Shown here one piece after another: positions 1 to 7,947 of a stretch of 64,000 bases of DNA (its first letter is position 1; each line of letters starts with the position of its first letter). Origin of the DNA: Mycobacterium ahvazicum (lineage in GTDB: Bacteria > Actinomycetota > Actinomycetes > Mycobacteriales > Mycobacteriaceae). The position numbers and the translations under genes were made by a program. The DNA is taken from contig NZ_FXEG02000003.1 in assembly GCF_900176255.2 (NCBI RefSeq), positions 1,550,001 to 1,614,000 of the forward strand, in the 5' to 3' direction. The notes beneath the pieces were generated by a model. That model worked only from the letters and a program-made list of their open reading frames with translations. It was not told the origin of the DNA and made no database searches.

Positions 1-691
1 TCGTCGCGCGGTGTTGCTCGCCCAGCGCGGAACCCACCTGGCTGCGGGCCGGCTCGACCCGCCGCGCGGCACGCAGCGCCTGCTGGGTCCGCGCGAACTC
101 GATGATCCGTTCGGTGAGTGCGGTATTGGCGTCCCCGGCCGCCACGTCGGCGCGCCGGGCCAACCGAAGCGAGGCCCACAGCGCGCCGAGCAGCAGCGGC
201 ACACCGGCCAGCGCCGCCACACCGAGCTGCCACGAGATTCCCAACAGCGCCAGGCCGATGACCGCGGGCAGCAGAATCGACGTCGTCAGCGGCGTCAGCA
301 GGTTGACCACCAAGCCGACCAGTTCCGGACCGGTTGCCGCGATCGCCTGGCGGGCCGTCGCGGTGTTGTCGGAGTTGAACCAGTCCAACCGCACCCTGGG
401 CAGCCGATCGGCCACGTCATGCTGCGAATGGTCGAGCACCGCGAAACCCAAGTCGAAGCTGGTGCGAGCGGTCATGGTGTCGACGACCCATCCGGTCACG
501 GTGACGACGGTCAGCCAGCCCAGCCACGCCAGCGCACGCTGCGGTGCGTCACTGAACAGTGCGCCCACCAGCGGGACAAGCAGGACCGCGCCGACAGCAC
601 GCACGACGACGGAGATGAGCGCGAGGATCCCGTAGGCGGTCATCTTCGCGCGGCTGTGCGCCGGAACGAGGCTGATCCAGGTGCGCATCAT
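1..691 (-). CDS. irtB: Iron-siderophore ABC transporter half IrtB (C-terminus cut by window edge)
   Basis: Inner-membrane ABC half-transporter that pairs with IrtA to import iron-loaded carboxymycobactin or mycobactin. Translation from 691 begins MMRTWISLVPAHSRAKM. It runs through about 230 residues with several hydrophobic spans (around residues 18-65 and 135-180), the usual first half of an ABC exporter-fold membrane domain. The nucleotide-binding half lies beyond base 1. The ATG at 691 overlaps the irtA TGA (688-690) as ATGA, so the two are translationally coupled. An alternative ATG lies one codon later. Identity rests on the membrane-domain sequence and on position directly after irtA. 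Confidence 0.9.
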   Translation of the reverse strand, partial: MMRTWISLVPAHSRAKMTAYGILALISVVVRAVGAVLLVPLVGALFSDAPQRALAWLGWLTVVTVTGWVVDTMTARTSFDLGFAVLDHSQHDVADRLPRVRLDWFNSDNTATARQAIAATGPELVGLVVNLLTPLTTSILLPAVIGLALLGISWQLGVAALAGVPLLLGALWASLRLARRADVAAGDANTALTERIIEFARTQQALRAARRVEPARSQVGSALGEQHRAT

Positions 692-3297
692 CGCCCGCCC
701 TCCTGCGCCGCGCCGGTCGCGGCCACCGCAGTGCCCTGACCGGTATCCCACAACCGCCGATACCGCCCGTCGGCGGCGAGCAACTCCTCGTGGGTACCGC
801 GTTCGGCGACCTGCCCGTGATCGAGCACGACGATCTGGTCAGCCCGGGTGACGGTGTGCAGCCGGTGCGCGATCACCAACACGGTCCGATCGCGAGTCAG
901 CCGGTTAAGCGCTTGCTGCACAAGGTATTCCGACTCTGGATCGGCGAACGCGGTGGCCTCGTCGAGGATCAGGACCGGAGTGTCGGCGAGAATCGCGCGG
1001 GCGATGGTGAGGCGCTGGCGCTCACCGCCGGAGAGTGCGGCATTCGCGCCCAGCATGGTGTCGTAGCCCTGCGGCAGTCGCAGTATCCGGTCGTGGATCT
1101 GCGCCTCGCGGGCGGCGGCCTGGATCTGTTCGCGGGTGGCATCCGGCACGGCCAGCGCGATGTTCTCCGCGACGGTGCCCTGCACAAGCTGGGTTTCCTG
1201 CAGCACGAAGCCGACCCGCGGGTAGAGCTCATCGGCGGTCAGTGACCGGATATCTTGTCCCCCAACACGTATCGCGCCGTGTTCGACATCGTGGAACCGC
1301 GCCAGCAGCGCCGCCAGCGTCGACTTGCCAGAGCCGGACGGTCCGACGAGCGCGGTCACCGTTCCCGGGCGCAGTTCCAGCGATACGTCCTTAATCACCG
1401 GAACCCCGGGGCGATAACTGAAGCCGACGCGGTCGAACACCACGGTGGCCACCGAGTCGCCGACCGTCGAGCCCGGATGCGCGGTCACCCCGAGATCTTG
1501 CTCGTCGAGCGCGATTTGCAGGCGCCGGGCGGCGAGCATTCCGGTGCGAATGCCGCCGAGCCCGTAGGCGATGCCGAGCAGCCGGACACCGAAGGTGGTG
1601 CCCAGCAACATAAACGGCAGCAGGTTCACCGGATCCATCCGGTGCGTGACGACCAGCAGGGTGCCGATGACCGAGATCAGCCACAGGAAGGTGGACGGGC
1701 GGGTAGCCAGGTCCATCGCGGTTTTCTTGCCGGCCAGCGGGCGCTGCCAGGCCACCAAAAATCCGACGTACTCGTCGAGCCGGCGCCGGAAACTCGACGC
1801 CGCCGCGCCACCGAAGACGCGGATCACCGGCTGACCCTCGAGGTAGGCACCGGCTTCCGACGTCATTCTTTCGGCCCAGCGCGCCGACTGCGCGATCTTC
1901 GGACCGGATTGGATCGACAACGCCGACGCCATCACGAGATAGACCAGCACCGGCCCGAACAAGACCAGCGCCACGCGCCAGTCGACGGTAAACAGATAGA
2001 CCAGCACCGCCACCGGCGCGACGACCGCATTGACCGCGTCCGGGATCGCGTGCGTGACCAGATAGTGCAGCGACAGTGTGTCGTCGGTGACCAGTTGCTT
2101 AATCGCGCCCGATCCACGGGCGGTGAACCAGCCCAGCGGCAGCCGCGACATCTTGCCCAACAACCGCGAACGCAGCGCGCTGGCGAACCGGGCATCGATC
2201 ACGTGCAGCCAGAGGGTGAGGGCGGCGCCGAGCACGGTGCCCAGCCCCAGCAGCAGGACGGCCGCGATGCCCACATCCCACAATCGCGAGGCGTCGGCGC
2301 CGGTCACCAGGAGCCGGGCGAGCTCGACCAGCAGCACGAACGGCGCGAGCTGCAGGAGCGTGATCACGGCCTGAAGCACACCGGAGAGGATCAGCGCCGA
2401 ACGCAGCGGCGCGAGCAAACGGCCTGCGGCCTGAGCGCGCCAGTTGCCGGGGTTCGCCTCGCCAACGGCGGCCGTCGGTGTATCGGGCTGTGCAGCAACG
2501 CTTTCCAGCGTCGCCTCGTCGGCGGGCGCCGAGAGAGCCTGCGACTCACCGCCGCGGCTGGTGCCCATTTCGCGCCCGGCGCTCCAGTACGCCTGCGCGT
2601 GAACCTCAGATTTGGGAAAGCCGAAGGCCTCCTTCAGTCGCTTGCGCACGTTCTTCAGCGTGGTGGCCTCGGGTGTCGCCCAGGCATACCAATTCGACCA
2701 GTCGCGGGACTCGATGGCGTCAGCCAGCGATTTGTCGTCCCGGCGAGGTACCCAATGCACCCGCAGCCGGGGATGGTCCGTGATCGGGATCGCCGTGTCG
2801 TGGTCGTCATGCTGCTCGAGGTACATCTCGATCGGCACGTCGTCGGGAATCGTGCCGATGATGCCGTTCATCCCGGGGATCGACGCCGAGTCGCCGATCA
2901 GCAGGTAACCGGCCGGCTGCTCCTCGGGCGGGTCGAACCGCGACGAACCCATCAGCGACATCACCGCGATCGTGGTGCCGGGGGCGACGGTGCGGGCCCA
3001 CGTCGATGCCGGGCCGGCGGGTTCGTGCAATACGACGTCGACCGCGAAGCGGCCGGTCGGGGCATCGGCTTCGGAGATCGTGTAGCCGCGCTGGAACTCG
3101 GTGTCCGATCCGGCCGGGTCGGGGAACCAGAACCGCAGCCACGCGGCGGGCTCGGCCTCGACGTCTTCGAACAGGGTTGCCGACTCCATCCGGACCCGCA
3201 CGAAATGCGGTGCGATGTGCACGGTTTCGAGCACGGTTGCGAGGTGATCGCGCGCGCCGAATCCGCGCAGTATCGCGCCCTGAAACCCGCGGGCCAT
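688..3297 (-). CDS. irtA: Iron-siderophore ABC transporter IrtA with siderophore-interacting reductase domain
   Basis: Membrane ABC half-transporter (869 aa) that with IrtB takes up ferric mycobactins. Its N-terminal FAD-binding siderophore-interaction domain reduces the bound iron. Visible order: SIP/ferric-reductase domain at about residues 15-245, with GDSASIPGMNG and AYWSAGREMG motifs. A low-complexity linker to about 285 follows, then a six-helix membrane domain to about 580. The ATPase domain has Walker A GPSGSGKST (652-660), signature LSGGE (755-759) and Walker B VLILDE (775-780). The ATG at 3297 matches the H37Rv start. An IdeR-like box lies about 40 bases upstream, so repression by iron is expected. 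The length is normal for the family. Confidence 0.97.
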   Translation of the reverse strand: MARGFQGAILRGFGARDHLATVLETVHIAPHFVRVRMESATLFEDVEAEPAAWLRFWFPDPAGSDTEFQRGYTISEADAPTGRFAVDVVLHEPAGPASTWARTVAPGTTIAVMSLMGSSRFDPPEEQPAGYLLIGDSASIPGMNGIIGTIPDDVPIEMYLEQHDDHDTAIPITDHPRLRVHWVPRRDDKSLADAIESRDWSNWYAWATPEATTLKNVRKRLKEAFGFPKSEVHAQAYWSAGREMGTSRGGESQALSAPADEATLESVAAQPDTPTAAVGEANPGNWRAQAAGRLLAPLRSALILSGVLQAVITLLQLAPFVLLVELARLLVTGADASRLWDVGIAAVLLLGLGTVLGAALTLWLHVIDARFASALRSRLLGKMSRLPLGWFTARGSGAIKQLVTDDTLSLHYLVTHAIPDAVNAVVAPVAVLVYLFTVDWRVALVLFGPVLVYLVMASALSIQSGPKIAQSARWAERMTSEAGAYLEGQPVIRVFGGAAASSFRRRLDEYVGFLVAWQRPLAGKKTAMDLATRPSTFLWLISVIGTLLVVTHRMDPVNLLPFMLLGTTFGVRLLGIAYGLGGIRTGMLAARRLQIALDEQDLGVTAHPGSTVGDSVATVVFDRVGFSYRPGVPVIKDVSLELRPGTVTALVGPSGSGKSTLAALLARFHDVEHGAIRVGGQDIRSLTADELYPRVGFVLQETQLVQGTVAENIALAVPDATREQIQAAAREAQIHDRILRLPQGYDTMLGANAALSGGERQRLTIARAILADTPVLILDEATAFADPESEYLVQQALNRLTRDRTVLVIAHRLHTVTRADQIVVLDHGQVAERGTHEELLAADGRYRRLWDTGQGTAVAATGAAQEGGR

Positions 3298-3336
3298 CAG
3301 CGGTCCTCTCCACCCTGGTCGTGGCTCAGCTCAAAC

Positions 3337-3355
3337 TAAGGGTTGCCTTACCATA
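3337..3355 (-). promoter_or_regulatory. IdeR (iron box)-like operator of irtA
   Basis: On the minus strand the 19 bases read TATGGTAAGGCAACCCTTA. They match the IdeR consensus TTAGGTTAGGCTAACCTAA at 13 of 19 positions by my hand count, with both GG/CC half-site cores kept. The site is 40-58 bases upstream of the irtA ATG, where IdeR would block transcription in iron-replete cells. Function is inferred from the motif and from the iron-uptake gene downstream. Confidence 0.65.
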
Positions 3356-3395
3356 GCTGAAGCCACCAGGGCGGTCGAGGCGCGGTCCTAGAAGC

Positions 3396-3414
3396 AGCCG
3401 CGCGTCAGGCGGCT
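3396..3414 (-). terminator. Hairpin after the desaturase gene
   Basis: AGCCGC and GCGGCT form a perfect 6-bp stem around a 7-base loop, immediately 3' of the desaturase stop codon (3417-3419) on the minus strand. No clear U-tract follows, which is common for mycobacterial terminators. It would separate the desaturase pair from irtA. Confidence 0.4.
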
Positions 3415-3416
3415 AC

Positions 3417-4637
3417 TCAGTGCGCCTGTAGCTCGCGCAGCGCGGTGCGCAGGCCCCGCCGTTTGCCGGTCGCCGGGTCGACGAAGCTGTCCCTAAGTCC
3501 CTCACGCACGCGGAACTTCAACTCGGAGTGAGTCTCCGGGGCATCGTCGGCTGTTGCGGTGAGCAGTTTGTCCGGCAGGGCGAGCTTGAGGATCGTCCAG
3601 AACGACTGCCAGTACTGCCGTCCGAGCGAACCGGTGGTGTACGGCAAGTCGTACTTCTCGCACAACTCGCGCACCCGGACCGAGATTTCCGCGTAGCGGT
3701 TGCTGGGCAGATCGGGGAAGAGGTGGTGCTCGATCTGGTAGCACAGATTACCGCTGATGAAAGCCAACAGCGGCCCGGCGTGGAAGTTCGCCGAGCCCAG
3801 CATCTGGCGCAGGTACCACTCCGCCTGCGTCTCGTTCTCGAACTCTTCTACGGTGAATTTCTCGGCGCCGTCGGGGAAGTGACCGCAGAAGATCACCATG
3901 TAGGACCAGTAGTTGCGAATCAGGTTGGCGACCGCGTTGGCCCGCAGCGTGTGCTTCCAGTTGCGTCCGGCCAGCGCCGGAAAAACGATGTAGTCCTTGC
4001 CGACCTGCTTGCCGACCTTCTTGGCGATGATGCGCAGATCTTTGCGGACTTCGGCCCACGATTTCTCGTGTCGGCGGACATGGGAAAGCTCCAGCCCGTG
4101 CGCCGCCACACCCCATTCGAACAGGGTGCCCAGCAGCAGGTTGTAGATCGGGTTGCCGATCATCCAACGCGCCCAGGGCTCGTCGCGGGTGACCCGCATG
4201 ATGCCGTAACCGACATCGTCGTCCATCCCGACGATGTTCGTGTACTTGTGGTGGATGAAGTTGTGCGACTTCTTCCAATGCACGCTCGGTGAGGTGGTGT
4301 CCCATTCCCATTCGGTCGAATGGATTTCCGGATCATTCATCCAGTCCCACTGACCGTGCGTGATGTTGTGGCCGAGTTCCATATTCTCGATGATCTTGCC
4401 GGTACCCAGCATCGCCGTCCCGGCAACCCATGCGTACCGATTATTACTGGCCATCAACACGATTCGAGCGCCAACGACAAGCATTCGTTGCAGGTGCACT
4501 GCTCGCCGGATATACCGGGCATCGCGCTCGCCGCGCGATTCCTCGATGTCGGCGCGGATCGCGTCGAGTTCGCGCCCCAGCGCTTCGACGTCCTCGTCGC
4601 TGAGATGTGCGTATTGCTTGACATCGGTAATAGCCAT
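3417..4637 (-). CDS. Membrane fatty-acyl desaturase, DesA3-like
   Basis: Di-iron acyl-CoA delta-9 desaturase of the DesA3 (Rv3229c) type (406 aa), expected to make oleate-type acids at the membrane. The start MAITDVKQYAHLSDEDVE resembles DesA3. The three histidine clusters are present: HNITHGQ, HNFIHHKYTN and QIEHHLFPDLPS. The C-terminus carries the DesA3-like DDAPET and GKRRGL segments. The gene for its electron donor lies 12 bases upstream in the same operon. In H37Rv the equivalent pair is far away at Rv3229c-Rv3230c, so this is either a relocated copy or an extra paralog next to the mycobactin genes. Specific substrate cannot be read from the sequence. Confidence 0.9.
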   Translation of the reverse strand: MAITDVKQYAHLSDEDVEALGRELDAIRADIEESRGERDARYIRRAVHLQRMLVVGARIVLMASNNRYAWVAGTAMLGTGKIIENMELGHNITHGQWDWMNDPEIHSTEWEWDTTSPSVHWKKSHNFIHHKYTNIVGMDDDVGYGIMRVTRDEPWARWMIGNPIYNLLLGTLFEWGVAAHGLELSHVRRHEKSWAEVRKDLRIIAKKVGKQVGKDYIVFPALAGRNWKHTLRANAVANLIRNYWSYMVIFCGHFPDGAEKFTVEEFENETQAEWYLRQMLGSANFHAGPLLAFISGNLCYQIEHHLFPDLPSNRYAEISVRVRELCEKYDLPYTTGSLGRQYWQSFWTILKLALPDKLLTATADDAPETHSELKFRVREGLRDSFVDPATGKRRGLRTALRELQAH

Positions 4638-4649
4638 CGGATTTCCTCC

Positions 4650-5825
4650 TCAGATCTTGAGCGTGCAGTCGCCGGACGCCGTCGATATGCACGTCTGGAT
4701 ACGGTCACCCGCGCCGTGTTCGGTTCCGGACCGGAAGTCGCGCACGTGCCCCGCCTCGAGCGGGAGCACACACGTTTGGCAGATGCCCATCCGGCAGCCG
4801 AACGGCATCTGGATGCCGACTTTCTCTCCTGCCTCTAAAAGGGATGTGGCGCCATCAATTTCGATTGTCTTATCGGATATCGCGAAGTTGACGGTGCCGC
4901 CCTCACCGCCCTTGTCGGTGGCCGCGATGGTGAAGCGCTCCATATGCAGCTGGTCGCCGCGACCCGCGTCCTTCCACGCGCGTTCGACGGTGTCGAGGAG
5001 GGCGGGAGGCCCGCAGGCCCAGGCAGGGCGTTCCTTCCAGTCACCCACGATCCCGGTCAGGTCGCCGAAATCGAGGTGGCCCTCAGTTTCGGTGAGGTGC
5101 AAGTGAAGTCGATACCCGGGCTCGCTGCTTTCCAGCTCGCGCAGCTCGTCGTGGAAAATCACGTCGTCGACCGTCGGTGCCGAGTGAACGTGCACGACGT
5201 CGGAACTGTGTCCCCTGGACTTCAGGGTGCGCAACATCGCCATTACCGGCGTGATCCCGCTGCCGGCCGTGACGAACAGGATCTTCGCCGGCGGCGGGTC
5301 GGGCAGTGCGAACTCTCCTTTCGGAGTCGCCAGCCGCACGATGGTGCCCGGTTCCACGCCGTTGACCAGGTGTGTGGACAGGAAGCCCTCGGGCGTCGCC
5401 TTGACGGTGATCGTGATGTTCTTGTTGTCGCGCTGCGGAATTGAGGTCAGCGAGTACGAGCGCCAATGCCACCGACCGTCGATCCGTAATCCGATGCCGA
5501 CGTACTGGCCCGGCCGGTATTTCCCGGAGAAGCCCCACCCGGGTTTGATGGTGACGGTCGCCGAATCCGCGGTCTCTGGGTGCACGTCGACGATGAGGCC
5601 GCGCAGTTCGCGCGCCGACCACAAGGGATTGAGCATTTTGAGGTAGTCGTCCGGCAGCAATGGAGTGGTCGCACGGGCGGCGAGTCCTCGTGGCACGTTG
5701 ACCCAGGACTTGGCGGCGGTGACGCCCTTGGCGGGCGACTTGCTCCATCGAGTGAGGCTGTGCAGCGTAGAACCCATACGTCGTCCCAACGTCTTTGTCG
5801 GCTCACCGTGGATCGGCTGAGGCAC
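4650..5825 (-). CDS. Ferredoxin reductase-type electron donor to the desaturase (Rv3230c-like)
   Basis: Single-chain oxidoreductase (391 aa) carrying electrons from NAD(P)H through FAD to a C-terminal plant-type [2Fe-2S] ferredoxin domain. In the H37Rv pair this feeds DesA3. Visible: FAD site RWHWRSYSLTS (about residues 118-128), nucleotide-binding VTAGSGITPVMAML, CGPPAL, and iron-sulfur cysteines in GCRMGICQTC plus a last Cys in IQTCIS. The start at 5825 (MPQPIHGEPTK) is the first ATG. MGSTLHSLTRW, 16 residues on, is a possible later start and aligns with the H37Rv N-terminus. A 24-bp palindrome lies 30 bases upstream. Confidence 0.9.
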   Translation of the reverse strand: MPQPIHGEPTKTLGRRMGSTLHSLTRWSKSPAKGVTAAKSWVNVPRGLAARATTPLLPDDYLKMLNPLWSARELRGLIVDVHPETADSATVTIKPGWGFSGKYRPGQYVGIGLRIDGRWHWRSYSLTSIPQRDNKNITITVKATPEGFLSTHLVNGVEPGTIVRLATPKGEFALPDPPPAKILFVTAGSGITPVMAMLRTLKSRGHSSDVVHVHSAPTVDDVIFHDELRELESSEPGYRLHLHLTETEGHLDFGDLTGIVGDWKERPAWACGPPALLDTVERAWKDAGRGDQLHMERFTIAATDKGGEGGTVNFAISDKTIEIDGATSLLEAGEKVGIQMPFGCRMGICQTCVLPLEAGHVRDFRSGTEHGAGDRIQTCISTASGDCTLKI

Positions 5826-5854
5826 GGTTCTTGTCCGACTACCCGGGCCGGAAA

Positions 5855-5878
5855 TTCACTAAACACTTGTTCGCTGAA
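5855..5878. promoter_or_regulatory. Imperfect palindrome upstream of the reductase-desaturase operon
   Basis: A 24-bp inverted repeat with left arm TTCACTAAACAC and right arm TTGTTCGCTGAA. The arms agree at about 8 of 12 positions when folded. It sits 30-53 bases before the ATG of the reductase gene, a typical TetR-family operator position. No regulator gene is adjacent, so the binding protein is unknown. Confidence 0.4.
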
Positions 5879-5965
5879 TGACGCGGAGGCGATCCGCTGG
5901 TCACGAAATCGAGATCAGTTGAGCTCGGCACATCCGTGCACGGCAGGGCGACACGAACGCCAGAG

Positions 5966-6047
<82 letters not shown>

Positions 6048-6125
6048 CTGGGCGTAGCGATATTACCGCTGCGGCGCCCGTAAAGCCGTCACGTTGCTGC
6101 GGCCTGGCCCAGCAGCTCCCGTACA

Positions 6126-6144
6126 ATTGGCATGCCTAACCTAA
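6126..6144 (+). promoter_or_regulatory. IdeR (iron box)-like operator of mbtK
   Basis: ATTGGCATGCCTAACCTAA matches the IdeR consensus at about 13 of 19 positions. The right half GCCTAACCTAA is nearly perfect and the left half weak. It lies 33 bases upstream of the mbtK ATG and about 80 bases from the 5' end of tRNA-Leu. Iron repression of mbtK is inferred. Confidence 0.6.
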
Positions 6145-6177
6145 CCTGAAACCGGGCTCGGGTAAGGTCAGCAAACG

Positions 6178-6810
6178 ATGAACGGAGCCGCAAGCACCCA
6201 AACCGACGATACGTCGACCCAGGTACTGAAGCGCGAGCGCAAGGACCTCCCCGAAGAGGTACAGCGCGTTGGCCGGCCTCCGGTCCCCGCGCTGGAACCG
6301 CCATACGACATGCGCGCCGCGGTCGGCGACGACGCAGAGATGGTGTCGGAGTGGATGAATCGCCCGCATCTCGCCGAGACCTGGGAGTACGCGTGGCCGG
6401 CGCCGCGGTGGCGTCAGCACCTCGATGCGCAGCTCGCGGGGACCTATTCGCTGCCGCTGATCGCCACCCTGCGCGGCGAAGAGTGCGCCTACCTCGAGAT
6501 CTATTGGGCAGCAAAGGACATGATCTCGCGTCATTACGACGCTCAGCCCTACGACATCGGGCTCCATGCGGCCATCGCGGATCTGAGGCTGGTCAACCGC
6601 GGCTTCGGCCCACGACTGCTACCGCGAATCGTGGCCAGCGTGTTCGACCAGGAACCACGCTGCGAGCGGATCATGTTCGACCCGGATCACCGCAACACCA
6701 CCGTGCGCCGGCTGTGCGATTTCGTCGGATGCCGTTCGCTGGGCGAGCACGACGCGCCGAACCGGCGGATGGCGCTCTACGCGTTGGAGCGCGCGACCCA
6801 ATCCTCGTAA
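6178..6810 (+). CDS. mbtK: Lysine N-epsilon acyltransferase of mycobactin synthesis, MbtK
   Basis: GNAT-fold acyltransferase (210 aa) that transfers the long acyl chain from MbtL to the epsilon-amino group of the mycobactin lysine. The sequence is collinear with MbtK/RhbE-type acetyltransferases: DDAEMVSEWMNRPHLAETWE at about residues 50-70, YLEIYWAAKD in the middle, and NTTVRRLCDFVGC near the C-terminus. The ATG at 6178 follows an IdeR-like box. The last 34 bases overlap, tail to tail, the end of mbtN. Genomic position opposite mbtLMN is as in H37Rv (Rv1347c). Confidence 0.93.
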   Translation: MNGAASTQTDDTSTQVLKRERKDLPEEVQRVGRPPVPALEPPYDMRAAVGDDAEMVSEWMNRPHLAETWEYAWPAPRWRQHLDAQLAGTYSLPLIATLRGEECAYLEIYWAAKDMISRHYDAQPYDIGLHAAIADLRLVNRGFGPRLLPRIVASVFDQEPRCERIMFDPDHRNTTVRRLCDFVGCRSLGEHDAPNRRMALYALERATQSS

Positions 6811-7946
6811 CCGGCGTGATCGGCTTTCATGCCGGCCGCGACCAATTCCCAGAGGACTTCGTCGGTGCCGCCGCCGACCCGGGCCAGCTTCATGTCCCGC
6901 CACACCCGGCCCAGCGGTGTTTCGTCGACGAGATAGCCGGACCCGCCGAAGATGTGCATGCACTCGCCGATGACTTCTTCGCCGAGGCGTGCCGCGGTGA
7001 CCTTGATCCCCGCGGCCGCCCGCAGATCCAGCCGTCCCGCAGCGGCAATGCCGTGCAGCGCGAAACGCAACTGGTCGACCCGCGCCTGCAGGTCCGCCAT
7101 CCGTAGCCGCAGCGCCTGATGCTCCAACAAGGTGTTGCCGAATTGGCGCCGATTCATCATGCGGGCCAGGGTAATTCCGATCACGCGTTGGCACGACGCC
7201 GCGATCTGGCCGGCGATCGACATGCGCTCGTGCGCCAACCCCCAACTTATGGCCGCCAGCCCGGTGCCGGCCCGCGCGACCATCGCGTCGGCCGGGACCA
7301 AGGTATCGATGTGGACCGCCGCCGTGTCCAGCGGCCCGGCACCCACCTTGTTGTACGGCTGCTGCACGTCGACATGTGTGGTCGGCACCGCCACCACGAC
7401 GACGTTGCCGTGCCGGCTGGACGAGTCGTGGTCGACGCTGCGCGCCACGACCATGATGTGGTCGGCGATCGGAGACAGCGAGACGAACTTCTTGATACCG
7501 CGGACTGCGAAACCGCCGTCGTGCGAACGGACCTCGGTCTCAACGATCTGCAGATCCGACCCACCCGATTCTTCCGAGGCGCCGATGCAGAGCACGGCCT
7601 CGCCGCGAATCGCCTTCTCGCAGATGTCTTTCAGGTAGTCGGTTTTGCCGAACCGGCGCAACATGGCGATGGCCGAATCGTGCAGGCTGACGCCCACTCC
7701 GATACCGGCCGAGGCCAGGTGGCCCAGCGCCAGGGCAAGCTCGACGAGCTTGCTGACGTCGGGGTGAGCCTGGTCGGTCCACTTAGCGGCGAAAACTCCG
7801 CTTGCTCCCAGATGCTCGATCAGCTTGCGCGGAAAGCGTTGCTGCGCTTCGGCTTCGGAGGTCCACTCGGTGACACGGTCGTCGAACGCCTCGCAGAGCA
7901 GCGCACGGTAGTCGGCATCGAACACCGTCTGGCCTGTCGCGGTCAC
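6777..7946 (-). CDS. mbtN: Acyl-ACP dehydrogenase of mycobactin acyl chain, MbtN (FadE14)
   Basis: FAD-dependent acyl-CoA/acyl-ACP dehydrogenase family enzyme (389 aa). It introduces the alpha-beta double bond into the acyl chain held on MbtL before transfer to mycobactin. Family landmarks are visible: LCIGASEESGGSDLQ (acyl/FAD region), RRQFGNTLLEHQALR, and HIFGGSGYLVDETPLGRVWRD near the C-terminus. The start is one base after the mbtM stop. It is the third gene of mbtL-mbtM-mbtN and its 3' end overlaps mbtK by 34 bases on the other strand. Confidence 0.93.
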   Translation of the reverse strand: MTATGQTVFDADYRALLCEAFDDRVTEWTSEAEAQQRFPRKLIEHLGASGVFAAKWTDQAHPDVSKLVELALALGHLASAGIGVGVSLHDSAIAMLRRFGKTDYLKDICEKAIRGEAVLCIGASEESGGSDLQIVETEVRSHDGGFAVRGIKKFVSLSPIADHIMVVARSVDHDSSSRHGNVVVVAVPTTHVDVQQPYNKVGAGPLDTAAVHIDTLVPADAMVARAGTGLAAISWGLAHERMSIAGQIAASCQRVIGITLARMMNRRQFGNTLLEHQALRLRMADLQARVDQLRFALHGIAAAGRLDLRAAAGIKVTAARLGEEVIGECMHIFGGSGYLVDETPLGRVWRDMKLARVGGGTDEVLWELVAAGMKADHAGYEDWVARSNA

Positions 7947-7947
7947 G

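Noticed and set aside
1255..3339. 694-codon frame on the plus strand
   Set aside because: It is antisense to irtA, is rich in Arg/Gly/Asp/Gln with no domain, and arises from the GC-rich third positions of irtA.
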